The notes: generated from the letters alone by a model not told the origin. Positions 34,945-44,390 are shown, counted from the first letter of the stretch. The stretch: 64,000 nucleotides of DNA from JAAUTY01 sp964397305 (GCA_964397305.1 CAYNIP010000018.1:11805-75804); one strand, 5' to 3'. Translations and numbers: made by a program.

Positions 34945-36105
34945 GTGTCTCCCCCTGCCTTCGAGCGCCTGATGCTACTGTTGCTGACTCTGCTGCACCA
35001 CCCCGGCATTGGTTGCCCCGAGCCCTTGGCCCTGCGCGATGAGTCCGACCAGCACCACAGCGCGATCGCGGTCTTGCGAACGCAACTCCAGGCCGTGGCG
35101 GCTGAGCGGGGTCATGCGTGGCCGCCGAATTACCCCTCGAAGGCGACCCTCCGCAAGGACCTGCAAATCCTGCGCCATTGGGGCTTCTTGGAAGACCGGA
35201 TGTACCGCTGGGGCTACTACCTGGGTACGGCTGTCTTGGATCGCTACGAACTCCAGGTCGCGCTGAATGCCCTCGCCTCTCAGGCTCAGTTTCAAGCGGA
35301 CCCGCAAGTGCGCCAAATCTATCGTCGTCTGCAATACCGCCTGCGCGGCTTCAACAGTGATACAGAGGATGGGAGTTTCTATCCCATCCGCCAGGTCTAC
35401 CAACGCAGTATTGAATGGACGGACCCGGAGGAGATGGCCCAGCGCGGCGAAAACCGCCATAACTTGTTCCATTGCGTTGAGGCCCTGGAAACGGCGATCG
35501 CCCGGGGTCAGCCTCTGGAAATTGCCCGCCGTCACGCGCCCTATGCGACCCAAAAGCCGGGTATGGAGATTGCCTGGCCGCTACAACTGCTCTATCACAA
35601 GGTTGCCTGGTATCTCCTCCTCGAGCATTGTCACAATCACCACCTCGAGATTGTGCGTCTCTCGCGCTTCAGCGACTATTGCCGCGTCCTCGAACCGAAC
35701 GGCCGCGGCCTCGGGCCCCAGCGGGCTAGCCTCAAGCGGGCCTATCATCTGCTCGAGGCGGGCTGGGAGCTTTATCTCGGGAATCCGGAGGAGCAGCGGG
35801 CTGAGCTCGAGGGGCGCATGTCCTTGGAGGCGATTCATGTCCGCTTCTATCCGCCCACGAGCACGTTCATTGCCGAGGGCGATCGCCGCCACCCCCGCCT
35901 CCGCCTCCAGCCCGGCCGCAAGGACCCCCAAACTCGCCAGCCTGTCCACCTGGATTTCTACCTGGAGCTACCGCCGCGATCGCACCGCGAGTTTGGTCGC
36001 TGGCTCCAGCGCTACGGCAGTGAGGTGGAAGTGCTGGCCCCGGCGGCCCTGCGGGAGGAACACCGGCAGCGGGCGATCGCGATCGCCCAGCGCTACAGCC
36101 TTTAG
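34945..36105 (+). CDS. WYL-domain transcriptional regulator of the CRISPR locus
   Basis: 386 residues from GTG 34945. The N-terminal DNA-binding part (about 1-90) contains KATLRKDLQILRHWGFLEDRMYRWGYYLG, a winged-helix-like segment. The middle and C-terminal regions (about 170-380) contain the WYL core (EIVRLSRFSDYCRVLEPNGRGL and ELPPRSHREFGRWLQRYGSEVEVL), usually a ligand-sensing fold. WYL proteins regulate CRISPR-Cas operons in other cyanobacteria. It diverges from csx18-cas1-cas2, so control of this locus is a reasonable inference. Confidence 0.82.
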   Translation: MSPPAFERLMLLLLTLLHHPGIGCPEPLALRDESDQHHSAIAVLRTQLQAVAAERGHAWPPNYPSKATLRKDLQILRHWGFLEDRMYRWGYYLGTAVLDRYELQVALNALASQAQFQADPQVRQIYRRLQYRLRGFNSDTEDGSFYPIRQVYQRSIEWTDPEEMAQRGENRHNLFHCVEALETAIARGQPLEIARRHAPYATQKPGMEIAWPLQLLYHKVAWYLLLEHCHNHHLEIVRLSRFSDYCRVLEPNGRGLGPQRASLKRAYHLLEAGWELYLGNPEEQRAELEGRMSLEAIHVRFYPPTSTFIAEGDRRHPRLRLQPGRKDPQTRQPVHLDFYLELPPRSHREFGRWLQRYGSEVEVLAPAALREEHRQRAIAIAQRYSL

Positions 36106-36383
36106 GGCCCGGCAACTGGCGGCCGGCCTCGGTTTGCATAGGTCAATCCTCCCAACAATTAGGGGGAAGTAGGGGAGCGGTTGCGGGCGCCAGTACCGAG
36201 ATCGTCCCCCGACCAACAGGAAGCGATGGCCCTTGCGCTACCCTAAAAATGCTGAGCCCTGGGTGAAACTTCTCCTGGGCTAGGATCGTCAGAATGGGCG
36301 CGATCGCCTAGGGTAGGCTCTGCAAACAGGAATGCTGCACTGTGAACGATCGAAACACGATCAAAGCGAGAGAGGCTTGAGTT

Positions 36384-37157
36384 ATGGGATGTTTAAGGTC
36401 ACGTCGCTGGTTAATGATCACGGCTGCAAGTTTCAGCGTGCTGACATTCACGACGGCAGCCACTGCCGTTGATTTTCCGCCGCCCCCGCCGGGCCAAGGC
36501 GGGCCGAGCCGCACCGCTGGCGGTGGGGTCCGCGCTGGCGAAGGTTGCGTGGCGAAGGGGAGCACGATCACGCCGATCGCCGTCGTCGCTCCGGTGAACA
36601 ATATTGTGACGACGGTGGCCGAAAGCCCTGCGCTCTACGTCTACCTTCCCCGCAATACGGCCCCCGCCCTGGAGCTGGCGATCTTTGGCCCCGGCGGCAG
36701 CGAGTACTACCGCCAGCTCGAGATCCCGGCCCCCATCAGCGCCGCCATGGCGGCGGGGCCGACCCTGCTGAAGATCCAGCCGGAAAACCTTGAGCTGGAG
36801 CCCGAGCAGCTCTACGAGTGGTCCTTCTCGCTGTTGTGCGATCCGGACGATCCAGCGGGCTATATTGAAGGGGTAGACAGCACGGTGCGCCGCTTGGCAG
36901 TAAACGCTAGCCTAGCGTCGGCCCTGGCGGGGGCTACCTCGAGTCTCGCCAAGGCTGAGGCCTATGCGGCGGCGGGCATCTGGAGCGAAACGGCGGCCCT
37001 GGCCCTGGATTTGCGCGCTGAGCGGCCTGAGGAGTGGCAGCAACTGGTGCGCTCCACGATCGATCCCACGATGGCTCAGGATGTGGCGACCGTGAACCTC
37101 CAGGACCTGTTCCATGCCCCGCTGCAAACCTTAACCCTGGAGTTAGAGACACGTTAA
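36384..37157 (+). CDS. DUF928 exported protein
   Basis: 257 residues with a signal peptide to about residue 30 (FTTAATAVDF). A Pro/Gly-rich stretch (PPPPPGQGGPSRTAGGG) follows, then the DUF928 body with YVYLPRNTAPALELAIFGPGG and LYEWSFSLLCDPDDP. The two cysteines may form a disulfide. DUF928 is a cyanobacterial exported family without known function, often beside CHASE2 proteins. Here a CHASE2 cyclase begins 34 bp downstream, which supports a joint role. Confidence 0.88.
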   Translation: MGCLRSRRWLMITAASFSVLTFTTAATAVDFPPPPPGQGGPSRTAGGGVRAGEGCVAKGSTITPIAVVAPVNNIVTTVAESPALYVYLPRNTAPALELAIFGPGGSEYYRQLEIPAPISAAMAAGPTLLKIQPENLELEPEQLYEWSFSLLCDPDDPAGYIEGVDSTVRRLAVNASLASALAGATSSLAKAEAYAAAGIWSETAALALDLRAERPEEWQQLVRSTIDPTMAQDVATVNLQDLFHAPLQTLTLELETR

Positions 37158-37191
37158 TGGTCATGGGATATCGCCCCCAAGGGCGTGGGCC

Positions 37192-39465
37192 ATGGTAGAT
37201 TGGGCGGCGGCGCGGCGGTTGGCCTGGCAGTGGCGGGGTGTCTGGACCACGACGCCCACCGTCGCCTTGGCGGTGATTCTCTTGCGGGTGGCCGGCCTGC
37301 TTCAGGCCTGGGAGTGGGGGGTCTATGATCAGTTCCTCCGCTTGCGCCCCGCCGCACTCCAGGACTCCCGCATTGCGATCGTCGGGATTGATGAGAAGGA
37401 TCTCAACCGCTTGGGGCAGACGATTGTGCCGGATCAGGTCTATGCGGACCTGATCCAGATCCTGCGGGCTCAGGAGCCGGTGATGATCGCTCTGGATGTC
37501 TATCGCGATCGCCCGGTGGAGCCCGGCCATGATGCCTTGGCGCAAGTCTTTACCGAAACTCCGAATCTGATCGGCATTGCGAAGATCATCGGCGAGCAGG
37601 AGCGCGAGATCATTCCGCCGCCGCCAGCCCTCGCCGCAACGGGCCGCTTCGGAGCCAATGACCTGATCATCGATGCCGACAATACGGTGCGCCGGGCGCT
37701 CCTCTCCGTGGAGGGGGACTATCTCGGCCCGGCCATCGGCCTGGGGATGTATTTGGCCGGAGCCTATTTGAACGCCCAAGGGATTCCCCCGGAGCAGACC
37801 GAGGCGGGCCAGTGGAAGTTTGGCGATGTGGTCTTCCCGCGCTTTTCGGCCTACGCGGGGGGCTATGTCCGCGCCGAAACGGGCGGCTATCAGATTCTGC
37901 TCAACTACCACGGGCCCAGTTGGAGCTTTGAGACGGTTCCCCTGCGGGATGTGCTGGACGGCAAGCTTCCTGAGGACTGGGCGCGCGATCGCCTAGTCCT
38001 CATCGGCGCGGTGGGAGAAGGCTCGAAGGACTTCTTTTTCACCCCCTACAGTAGCGGTCTGCTCTCGTTACCCGAGCCGATGGCCGGGGTGGAGATTCAC
38101 GCCAACATCGCCAGCCAAATTATCAGCACTGTCCTCGACGGTCGGCCCCTGATCCGCAGCTGGGCCGAGCCCTGGGAGTGGCTGTGGATTGCTGCTTGGT
38201 CGGGCCTGGGGGCGACCTTGAGCTGGACCTTGCGCCACGCCAACGGCTCCCGCACCTTTTCCCTGCGCCGCCTCAGTTTGCCCCTGCTCGCGGCGATGGT
38301 GCTCGTGGGCAGTGCCTACGGGGCCCTGCTCTTGGGGTGGTGGATTCCCGTAGTGCCGCCGCTGCTGGCCCTGGCCGGAGCCACGATTATGGTCACGGCG
38401 CAAATCGCGCGCACCGCTGGCGATATTCGCAAAACCTTCGGCCGCTACCTCACGGATGAAGTCGTGGCGACGCTCCTGGAAAACCCGGAGGGTTTGAAAA
38501 TGGGGGGAGAGCGCCGCAAGATCACGATCCTCACCTCGGATCTGCGGGGATTTACGGCCCTCTCGGAGCGCTTGCCGCCGGAAGAGGTGGTGAAAATTCT
38601 TAACTTCTATCTCGGCCACATGGCCGATACCATTACTCGGTATCAGGGCACCATCGATGAGTTCATGGGAGATGGCATCCTCGTGCTGTTTGGCGCCCCG
38701 ACGGCCCGGACCGATGACGCGCGACGGGCGATCGCCTGCGCGATCGCCATGCAGCAGGCCATGGCCGAGGTCAACGAACAGATCACCGCCTGGGATCTGC
38801 CGCCCCTGGACATGGGCATCGGCATCAATACCGGCGAGGTGGTGGTGGGGAATATTGGCTCCGAGAAGCGCACCAAATACGGGGTCGTGGGCTCTCAGGT
38901 CAATCTCACCTACCGGATCGAGTCCTACACCACCGGCGGCCAAATTCTGGTGGCGGAAACCACGCTGCACGACGCCGGGGACGACATCCGCATCGACAGC
39001 GCCAAGGAAGTCTCCCCTAAGGGCGTCAAGCGACCGATTACGATCTACAGCATCAGCGGGATTGGCGGTGACTATAATCTGTTCCTCGAGCGCCAGGTGG
39101 AGGTCTTTTTGCCCTTAGCCAAGCCCCTCACCTGCTCCTACTCGGTCTTGGAGGGCAAGGACATCAGCGCCACCACCTACCAAGTGCGGCTGGCTCAGCT
39201 CTCTGCTCGCGGGGCGATCCTAGACGGCCGCGATTGCCCGCACTGGCAAGCGCCCCCGCCCTTGGCGAATCTCAAGCTGAACTTCTTCGACCTCGGGGCG
39301 GCGAGGGACTCCGAGGAGGATGTCTATGCCAAGGTGCTCGACCAGCCGGCCGCGGTGGGCCACTTCTCCATTCAGTTCACGGCCAAGCCCCCGGCGATCG
39401 CCCGCCGCCTGACCGAGATCTACCAAGCCCTCGCCCAGGCCCAAGCGGCTGCCCCGGTGCCTTAG
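37192..39465 (+). CDS. CHASE2 adenylate/guanylate cyclase with extra C-terminal domain
   Basis: 757 residues. A membrane segment near the N-terminus precedes the extracytoplasmic CHASE2 sensor (about 50-310, with IAIVGIDEKDLNRLGQ and LDVYRDRPVEPG). Then come about three hydrophobic segments (330-400) and a class III cyclase domain (about 440-620). The cyclase has DLRGFTALSERLPPEEVV and DEFMGDGILVLFGAP, carrying the metal-binding Asp residues. The last ~130 residues (RLAQLSARGAILDG, SIQFTAKP) look PilZ-like, which would allow second-messenger input; this is my inference. It makes cAMP or cGMP in response to an external signal. Confidence 0.9.
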   Translation: MVDWAAARRLAWQWRGVWTTTPTVALAVILLRVAGLLQAWEWGVYDQFLRLRPAALQDSRIAIVGIDEKDLNRLGQTIVPDQVYADLIQILRAQEPVMIALDVYRDRPVEPGHDALAQVFTETPNLIGIAKIIGEQEREIIPPPPALAATGRFGANDLIIDADNTVRRALLSVEGDYLGPAIGLGMYLAGAYLNAQGIPPEQTEAGQWKFGDVVFPRFSAYAGGYVRAETGGYQILLNYHGPSWSFETVPLRDVLDGKLPEDWARDRLVLIGAVGEGSKDFFFTPYSSGLLSLPEPMAGVEIHANIASQIISTVLDGRPLIRSWAEPWEWLWIAAWSGLGATLSWTLRHANGSRTFSLRRLSLPLLAAMVLVGSAYGALLLGWWIPVVPPLLALAGATIMVTAQIARTAGDIRKTFGRYLTDEVVATLLENPEGLKMGGERRKITILTSDLRGFTALSERLPPEEVVKILNFYLGHMADTITRYQGTIDEFMGDGILVLFGAPTARTDDARRAIACAIAMQQAMAEVNEQITAWDLPPLDMGIGINTGEVVVGNIGSEKRTKYGVVGSQVNLTYRIESYTTGGQILVAETTLHDAGDDIRIDSAKEVSPKGVKRPITIYSISGIGGDYNLFLERQVEVFLPLAKPLTCSYSVLEGKDISATTYQVRLAQLSARGAILDGRDCPHWQAPPPLANLKLNFFDLGAARDSEEDVYAKVLDQPAAVGHFSIQFTAKPPAIARRLTEIYQALAQAQAAAPVP

Positions 39466-39549
39466 CTACGCTGACGGAGTTTTTCAGGGTGTCGTTCAAG
39501 CTAGGATTACGTTAAGGCTGTGCGGGAACAGCCGTCGAGCAACCCAATC

Positions 39550-40344
39550 ATGAAACTACTATTTCTAGGCTCAGGCTCAGCCTTCACCGTCGGAGCCGGT
39601 AACTACCAAGCCAATATGCTGCTGATCGACCCGCAGCAAAACAAGCTCCTGATCGATTGTGGCTCGGACATTCGCTTTTCCCTCCACGACGCCGGCTTTT
39701 CCCACAAAGACATTACTGATATTTACATCAGCCACCTGCACGCCGATCATGTCGGCGGCCTGGAGTACATCGGGCTCGCGACTCTCTTTGATCCGGCCTG
39801 CTCGCGGCCCAATCTCTACGGCAGCAAAGACGTGCTCGGGGAGATTTGGGAACGGAGTCTCTCGGGGGGAATGCGCTCCCTCGGTAACGACATCGCCGAT
39901 CTGCATACGTTTTTCAAGGCCCACAAAGTTGACTACCAGGCCTCCTTTCGCTGGCAAGATCTCACCCTGCAACTGGTGCGAGTCATCCACATTCACAACG
40001 GCTATCACCTCATGCCCAGCTACGGCCTCTTTGGGGAAATCGCGGGGCTGAAGGTCTTCATCACCACCGACACCCAACTGCGACTCGAGGAAAACGGTCC
40101 CTACTACGAAGCCGCCGACATCATTTTTCACGACTGCGAGACCGCCGCGCGTTCCTCCACCGTCCATGCCACCTACGCGGAACTCTGCAACCTGCCCGCC
40201 GCCCTGCGCCGCAAGCTCTGGCTCTACGGCTACCAGCCGGGCCCCCTGCCCGATGCCGTGGCGGATGGCTTTTGTGGCTTCGTCAAGCGGGGGCAATGCT
40301 TCGAGTTTGCGGCCGGTCAGGTCACGGTCACGCTGCCCGGGTAG
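39550..40344 (+). CDS. MBL-fold metallo-hydrolase (RNase Z-like)
   Basis: 264 residues from ATG 39550, opening MKLLFLGSGSAFTVGAGNYQ. GTG 39520 is an in-frame alternative, but the family start favours the ATG. The zinc motif is SHLHADHVGG (HxHxDH, about 63-72), with further metal ligands in VIHIHNGYH and FHDCET. Such proteins are RNase Z-like or phosphodiesterase-like hydrolases; the substrate is unknown. Being next to a nucleotide cyclase invites the idea of a cyclic-nucleotide phosphodiesterase, which the sequence alone does not show. Confidence 0.85.
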   Translation: MKLLFLGSGSAFTVGAGNYQANMLLIDPQQNKLLIDCGSDIRFSLHDAGFSHKDITDIYISHLHADHVGGLEYIGLATLFDPACSRPNLYGSKDVLGEIWERSLSGGMRSLGNDIADLHTFFKAHKVDYQASFRWQDLTLQLVRVIHIHNGYHLMPSYGLFGEIAGLKVFITTDTQLRLEENGPYYEAADIIFHDCETAARSSTVHATYAELCNLPAALRRKLWLYGYQPGPLPDAVADGFCGFVKRGQCFEFAAGQVTVTLPG

Positions 40345-40353
40345 GCCCTGCCG

Positions 40354-41442
40354 ATGACACGCCTCGGTTATACCCTCCCCGTCTTCGCCGCCGCCGCCGC
40401 CAAAGCCGCCCTGCTCCACTTGCAAGGCGAGGCCCTGGGAACCCCGCCCGCCGTCAGCCTCGAGCTGTTACCCGAAACGGCCACGCTCCCGATCGAGCAG
40501 GTGGCCCGCTTAGGGACCGCCAGTGCCCTGGCGATTACTCGCAGTGATCCCGGCGACAATCTCGACCTCACCCGCCACACGCCGATCTGGGCCTGGGTGC
40601 AGCTCCAGGAGCGCGGTCCTGAGCCCTTGGAACTCCGGGGAGGGGAGGGCCTGGGGAAAACGGCCGCCGGAGAGCCGGCCATCTATCGCTACGCGCGGCA
40701 ACTCTTGGCGGCCAACCTGGAGCCGCTGATTCCGGGCGATCGCTCCCTCCGCGTCACGATCATCCTGCCCGAGGGGCGGCAACTGGCCAAGCGCACGAGT
40801 AATGAGGCCTTTGGCATCCTGGAAGGGCTCTCCCTCCTGGGAACCAGCGGTTTCTCGCGACCCTTCTCGGTGGCGGAGCACTTGGAGGAGCTGCGGGCCG
40901 AGCTGCGGGCGAAGTTAGAACAACCGCAACCCCTCGTCTTCTGCATCGGCAGCCACGGGCTCCAGGTAGCGGCGACCTGGCAGATCCCGGCCCCCGCCCT
41001 GGTGCAGACGGGGAACTGGCTGGGGGCCCTGCTGGTGGAAGCGGGGCTCCGGGGCGCGCCGTCGGTGCTGCTCCTGGGCTATCAGGGCAAGCTCGTGAAG
41101 CTGGCGGGCGGCATTTTTAACACCTCCAGCCACTTGGCCGATGCCAAGCTAGAAATTATCAGTGCCGCTGTGGTGCGGACCACGGGCGATCTGGCCGCGG
41201 CCCAAGCGGTGCTCGCCGCCCCGACGGCCGACGCCGCCTACCAGGCCCTGGGGCAACGCCAGCTCGCCGGGCCCGTCTTTCAAGCCCTCGCTGCGATGAT
41301 TTCCCAGAAGGCCCAGGCCTATGTGCAGAAGTACGCGGATGTGGCGCTGCCCCTGGGCACGGTCTTGTTCGACCGCCAGGGGCAGATCATCGCGGCGGAT
41401 CGATCCCGCTACGGAGCAACCGCTGGCTTTTCGCGGCCTTGA
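40354..41442 (+). CDS. cbiD: Cobalt-precorrin-5B C1-methyltransferase CbiD
   Basis: 362 residues. N-terminal MTRLGYTLPVFAAAAAKAALLHL is followed by SDPGDNLDLTRHTPIWAWV and EGLGKTAAGEPAI. Then come IIPLPEGR-like IILPEGRQLAKRTSNEAFGILEGLSLLGTSGFSRP and YQGKLVKLAGGIFNTSSHLADAK, all characteristic of CbiD. It methylates C1 of cobalt-precorrin-5B in anaerobic-type cobalamin synthesis. Starts nine bases after the metallo-hydrolase, so probably co-transcribed. No cobalamin riboswitch is visible nearby. Confidence 0.93.
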   Translation: MTRLGYTLPVFAAAAAKAALLHLQGEALGTPPAVSLELLPETATLPIEQVARLGTASALAITRSDPGDNLDLTRHTPIWAWVQLQERGPEPLELRGGEGLGKTAAGEPAIYRYARQLLAANLEPLIPGDRSLRVTIILPEGRQLAKRTSNEAFGILEGLSLLGTSGFSRPFSVAEHLEELRAELRAKLEQPQPLVFCIGSHGLQVAATWQIPAPALVQTGNWLGALLVEAGLRGAPSVLLLGYQGKLVKLAGGIFNTSSHLADAKLEIISAAVVRTTGDLAAAQAVLAAPTADAAYQALGQRQLAGPVFQALAAMISQKAQAYVQKYADVALPLGTVLFDRQGQIIAADRSRYGATAGFSRP

Positions 41443-41530
41443 CCGGGGCACGGGGGCGGTCCGACCCGGCTTTTGGGCTCTCTGGCTCCCGCCCCAGGAG
41501 CTGAGGCGGGCGGATGGGGTGGGGGTACAG

Positions 41531-41593
41531 CCCTCATCCCCCGGCCCCTTCTCCCAAGGAGGGCGAAGGGGAGTCTCCACAATGAGATGCACC
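41531..41593 (+). repeat. Dispersed repeat, copy with CCCTCATCCCCCGGCC block
   Basis: Reads CCCTCATCCCCCGGCCCCTT, then CTCCCAAGGAGGGCGAAGGG, GAGTCTCCACAATGAGATGC and ACCC: the right half of the MITE-like family. The next 50 bp contain two and a half copies of CTCAGGGGACTGG (41610-41641). It lies between the convergent cbiD and epimerase genes. Confidence 0.88.
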
Positions 41594-41636
41594 CTGGGGC
41601 CGTGCCTGGCTCAGGGGACTGGCTCAGGGGACTGGC

Positions 41637-42704
41637 TCAGGTAAAAATGGGCTCTAGGAGCGTGCGGTTGTCTTGGAGCCAACGGTCAATGTCCTCGAGG
41701 GTCTGGGCGGGCGATCGCTGGGGCTGCCATCCCGTCGCCTGCTGCACTCGGCGCGCATCGGTGATAAACCAGGGCACATCGCCGGGGCGCTCCTCGGCGA
41801 TCGCCTGGATCGGGATGGTCTGACCGGTTAACTGCTGGCAAAGCTGGGTCGTTTCCAGCAGCGAGAGACTGTGGGCCGCTCCCCCGCCGACGTTGAACAC
41901 TTGGCCGTTGAGGTCCGCAAACTGGGCCAGTTGCCCCTCGACCAGCTCAATCAGGTCGGCAATGTGGAGCAAGTCCCGCACCTGCTTGCCGGTGCCACCA
42001 TAGCCGATGTAGCGGAGGGGGGTTTGGAAACGGTGGGCCGCCACCCAGAGGGCAAACACTCCCTGATCCACCTTGCCCATCTGCCAGGGGCCGGTCAGCA
42101 CCCCGCAGCGGTTGACCAGCGTGGGTAAACCATAGGCCTGGTGGTACTCCTCGATCAACAGCTCCGAGGCCAACTTGGTCGCGCCGTAGAGGGAGCGGTA
42201 GCCGTTCAGCGGGAAGGTTTCGGCCACGCCCGCCGGGGAAACCCCGGGCAGGGTCTGCTCCGGGGCGATCGCCCAGCGGGTGACAGCTTCCTGGAGCGCG
42301 ATCGCCTTGAGAGACGCAATGGGGTACACCCGGCTGGTGGAGAGAAAGAGGAAGCGGGCCCCCACCTGCCGCGCTAGCTCGAGGGCGTTGATCGTGCCGA
42401 GGAGATTGGTGTGCAGCACGTACTGGGGGGAGGAGAAGCCCGCGAGGACTGAGGGTTCCGCAGAGCAGTCCAGGATCGTGTCCACCGGGAAGGCCGCCGG
42501 CTCGAGGTCGCTGGCCTGGCGAATGTCCCCGTGGCTGAAGGTGATCCCCAAGGCCTGGAGACGCGGCAGATTCAGTTCCGAGCCCCGCCGCCGCAGGTTG
42601 TCCAAGCAGCAAATCCGCCAGTCGGGATGGCGCTGCTGGAGGGCGATCGCCAAAGAACTGCCCACAAACCCGGCTCCACCTAAAATCAGTACGCGATCGC
42701 TCAT
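41637..42704 (-). CDS. NAD-dependent sugar epimerase/dehydratase (CDP-paratose 2-epimerase-like)
   Basis: 355 residues. The Rossmann N-terminus is RVLILGGAGFVGSSLAIAL (about 4-22). The extended-SDR catalytic elements are STSRVYP (Ser region) and YRSLYGATKLASELLIEEYH (Tyr/Lys pair, YxxxK: about 175-179). The mid-region YGGTGKQVRDLLHIADLIEL fits CDP-tyvelose/CDP-paratose 2-epimerase-like enzymes of nucleotide-sugar metabolism. The exact substrate is not certain. A 43-bp divergent gap separates it from the frame of the protease on the other strand. Confidence 0.87.
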   Translation of the reverse strand: MSDRVLILGGAGFVGSSLAIALQQRHPDWRICCLDNLRRRGSELNLPRLQALGITFSHGDIRQASDLEPAAFPVDTILDCSAEPSVLAGFSSPQYVLHTNLLGTINALELARQVGARFLFLSTSRVYPIASLKAIALQEAVTRWAIAPEQTLPGVSPAGVAETFPLNGYRSLYGATKLASELLIEEYHQAYGLPTLVNRCGVLTGPWQMGKVDQGVFALWVAAHRFQTPLRYIGYGGTGKQVRDLLHIADLIELVEGQLAQFADLNGQVFNVGGGAAHSLSLLETTQLCQQLTGQTIPIQAIAEERPGDVPWFITDARRVQQATGWQPQRSPAQTLEDIDRWLQDNRTLLEPIFT

Positions 42705-42837
42705 GTCGTTTTTTTCCTGATCCTCGATTCCTGCGGGGGATTCGGGGATGATTATAGGGGACAGGCTGACCCCCGCTAGAGCCGAATCGCGACCTCAGCG
42801 GAACCTGACCCCCAGGGAGACCAGTCTGAACTTAGCG

Positions 42838-43746
42838 ATGTCGTCCTCATCTGTGCAAAGAATGGTCATGCTCAAAACCACCCTCCACACCCTCTGGCGT
42901 CGTCAGCGCCGCTGGCTCTACGGAGCCCTGGCGATGGTCACAGCCTTGAGCCTGGGGCTTGGCAGCCCCCAGCCCGCCCAGGCGATTCCCTGGCTCGAGC
43001 TGATCTTTCGGGGGGCGCAGATCCTCCAGCTCTCCAACATCTCCGACCGCCAAGAGGTGGCCCTGGGGGGCCAGATCAACGACCAAATCACCCAGCAACT
43101 CTGGCGCAACCGCACGCCCATTGTCCGCGATCCGGCGATCAATGCCTACGTCAACACCCTGGGCCGTCGCCTGGCCGAGACCAGCGCCCGGCCGACCATT
43201 CCCTACACCTTCCAGGTCGTCGATAACCGCGATGTCAATGCCTTTGCCACCATGGGCGGCTTTGTCTATATCAACCTGGGACTGATGTTGCTGGCCGAAA
43301 ATGAAGCGGAACTGGCCAGCGTCGTGAGCCATGAGATCGCTCACATCGCGGCCCGCCACGCGATTAACCAGATGCGTGATCAAGCCATCCGCAGTGGCCT
43401 CTTGTCCGCCGCCGGCCTGGATGCCAGCCGCGCCGTGCAGATCGGGGTGCAACTGGCCATGGACTTGCCCAACAGCCGCGAGGCTGAGCTGGAGGCCGAC
43501 CGGCTGGGGATTGCCAATCTTCGCAACGCGGGCTATGCGCCGACGGCCACCGTCACCTTCATGCAGAAGCTCCAGCAGCAGGGCGGCAATCGCTTTGTGC
43601 CGACAATCCTGAGCACCCACCCAGCGACGGGCGATCGCATTCGCCTTCTGCAACAGGATCTCCGCAATAATCCCCCCCTGCCCCACCAGGCCGACGGCCT
43701 CGATGCCCAGCAGTACCAGAACACCCTCCGACAGCTGCTCTCCTAG
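42838..43746 (+). CDS. M48-family metalloprotease, exported
   Basis: 302 residues from ATG 42838. ATGs at 42862 and 42868 are alternatives, and the first in-frame GTG/ATG region begins at 42748. A signal peptide ends at PQPAQA-IPW. The zinc motif is VVSHEIAHIAARHA (HExxH) with a later EADRLG glutamate ligand. The end has THPATGDRIRLLQQ. These are BepA/loiP-type envelope proteases that degrade misfolded periplasmic or outer-membrane proteins. The stop overlaps the convergent response-regulator gene by four bases. Confidence 0.9.
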   Translation: MSSSSVQRMVMLKTTLHTLWRRQRRWLYGALAMVTALSLGLGSPQPAQAIPWLELIFRGAQILQLSNISDRQEVALGGQINDQITQQLWRNRTPIVRDPAINAYVNTLGRRLAETSARPTIPYTFQVVDNRDVNAFATMGGFVYINLGLMLLAENEAELASVVSHEIAHIAARHAINQMRDQAIRSGLLSAAGLDASRAVQIGVQLAMDLPNSREAELEADRLGIANLRNAGYAPTATVTFMQKLQQQGGNRFVPTILSTHPATGDRIRLLQQDLRNNPPLPHQADGLDAQQYQNTLRQLLS

Positions 43747-44390
43747 GGCAAGTCGGGCAAAAAGCGGCTGGCCAGGAGCGCGGCCTGGGTGCGATCGCGG
43801 ACCTGGAGGCGGCTGAGAATGTGGGTAATGTGGTTCTTCACTGTTTTCTCGGCAATGTAGAGGCGCTGAGCAATTTCCCGATTGCTCGCTCCCTGGGCCA
43901 GGAGGCACAAAATGTCCCGTTCCCTAGCCGTCAGCTCCTGCCAGCCAGGGGGTGGCTCCGGGGCCAAGGGCGGGGGTGTTGTCACCATCAGCTTCTGAGC
44001 CAAGCCGGGGGCTAGCTGTGTGTAGCCCTTGGCGCTGGTTTGAATAGCGAGGACGAGATCCTCGGGCGGCGTGTCCTTGAGTAGGTAGCCCGAGGCTCCA
44101 AATTGCAGGGCACGGGTCACATAGTCATCATCATCAAAGGTGGTCAGGACCAGGACCTGCACGGAGGGGAACTGGGCTTTGATGCGCTGGGTAGCGGCCA
44201 CACCGTCCATCACCGGCATCCGGATATCCATGAGCACCACGTCGGGTTGCAGGGAGGGGATCTGGGCGATCGCCACTGCACCATTCTCCGCCTCGCCCAC
44301 CACCTCAAGGCTCGGTTCCGATTGCAGCAGGGCCCTGAGGCCACGCCGAATCAGGTCTTGGTCATCAACAATGAGCAGGCGGATGGTCAT
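43743..44390 (-). CDS. NarL/FixJ-family response regulator
   Basis: 215 residues from ATG at 44388-44390. The longer frame upstream lies within the kinase gene and lacks family homology. The receiver domain (about 1-120) has IVDDQDLIRRG with acidic residues, VVLMDIRMP with the phosphorylated Asp (D54-like) and LVLTTFDDDDYV. The C-terminal LuxR-type helix-turn-helix is LTARERDILCLLAQGASNREIAQRLYIAEKTVKNHITHIL. It is the DNA-binding output of the kinase encoded upstream, whose gene it overlaps by 26 bp. Confidence 0.94.
   Translation of the reverse strand: MTIRLLIVDDQDLIRRGLRALLQSEPSLEVVGEAENGAVAIAQIPSLQPDVVLMDIRMPVMDGVAATQRIKAQFPSVQVLVLTTFDDDDYVTRALQFGASGYLLKDTPPEDLVLAIQTSAKGYTQLAPGLAQKLMVTTPPPLAPEPPPGWQELTARERDILCLLAQGASNREIAQRLYIAEKTVKNHITHILSRLQVRDRTQAALLASRFLPDLP

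Noticed and set aside
36934..37911. 325-residue minus-strand frame opposite DUF928 and the cyclase
   Set aside because: Shadow frame with low-complexity composition and no ribosome site.
40345..40353. Cobalamin riboswitch before cbiD
   Set aside because: Only nine bases separate it from the previous gene; no space for the aptamer.
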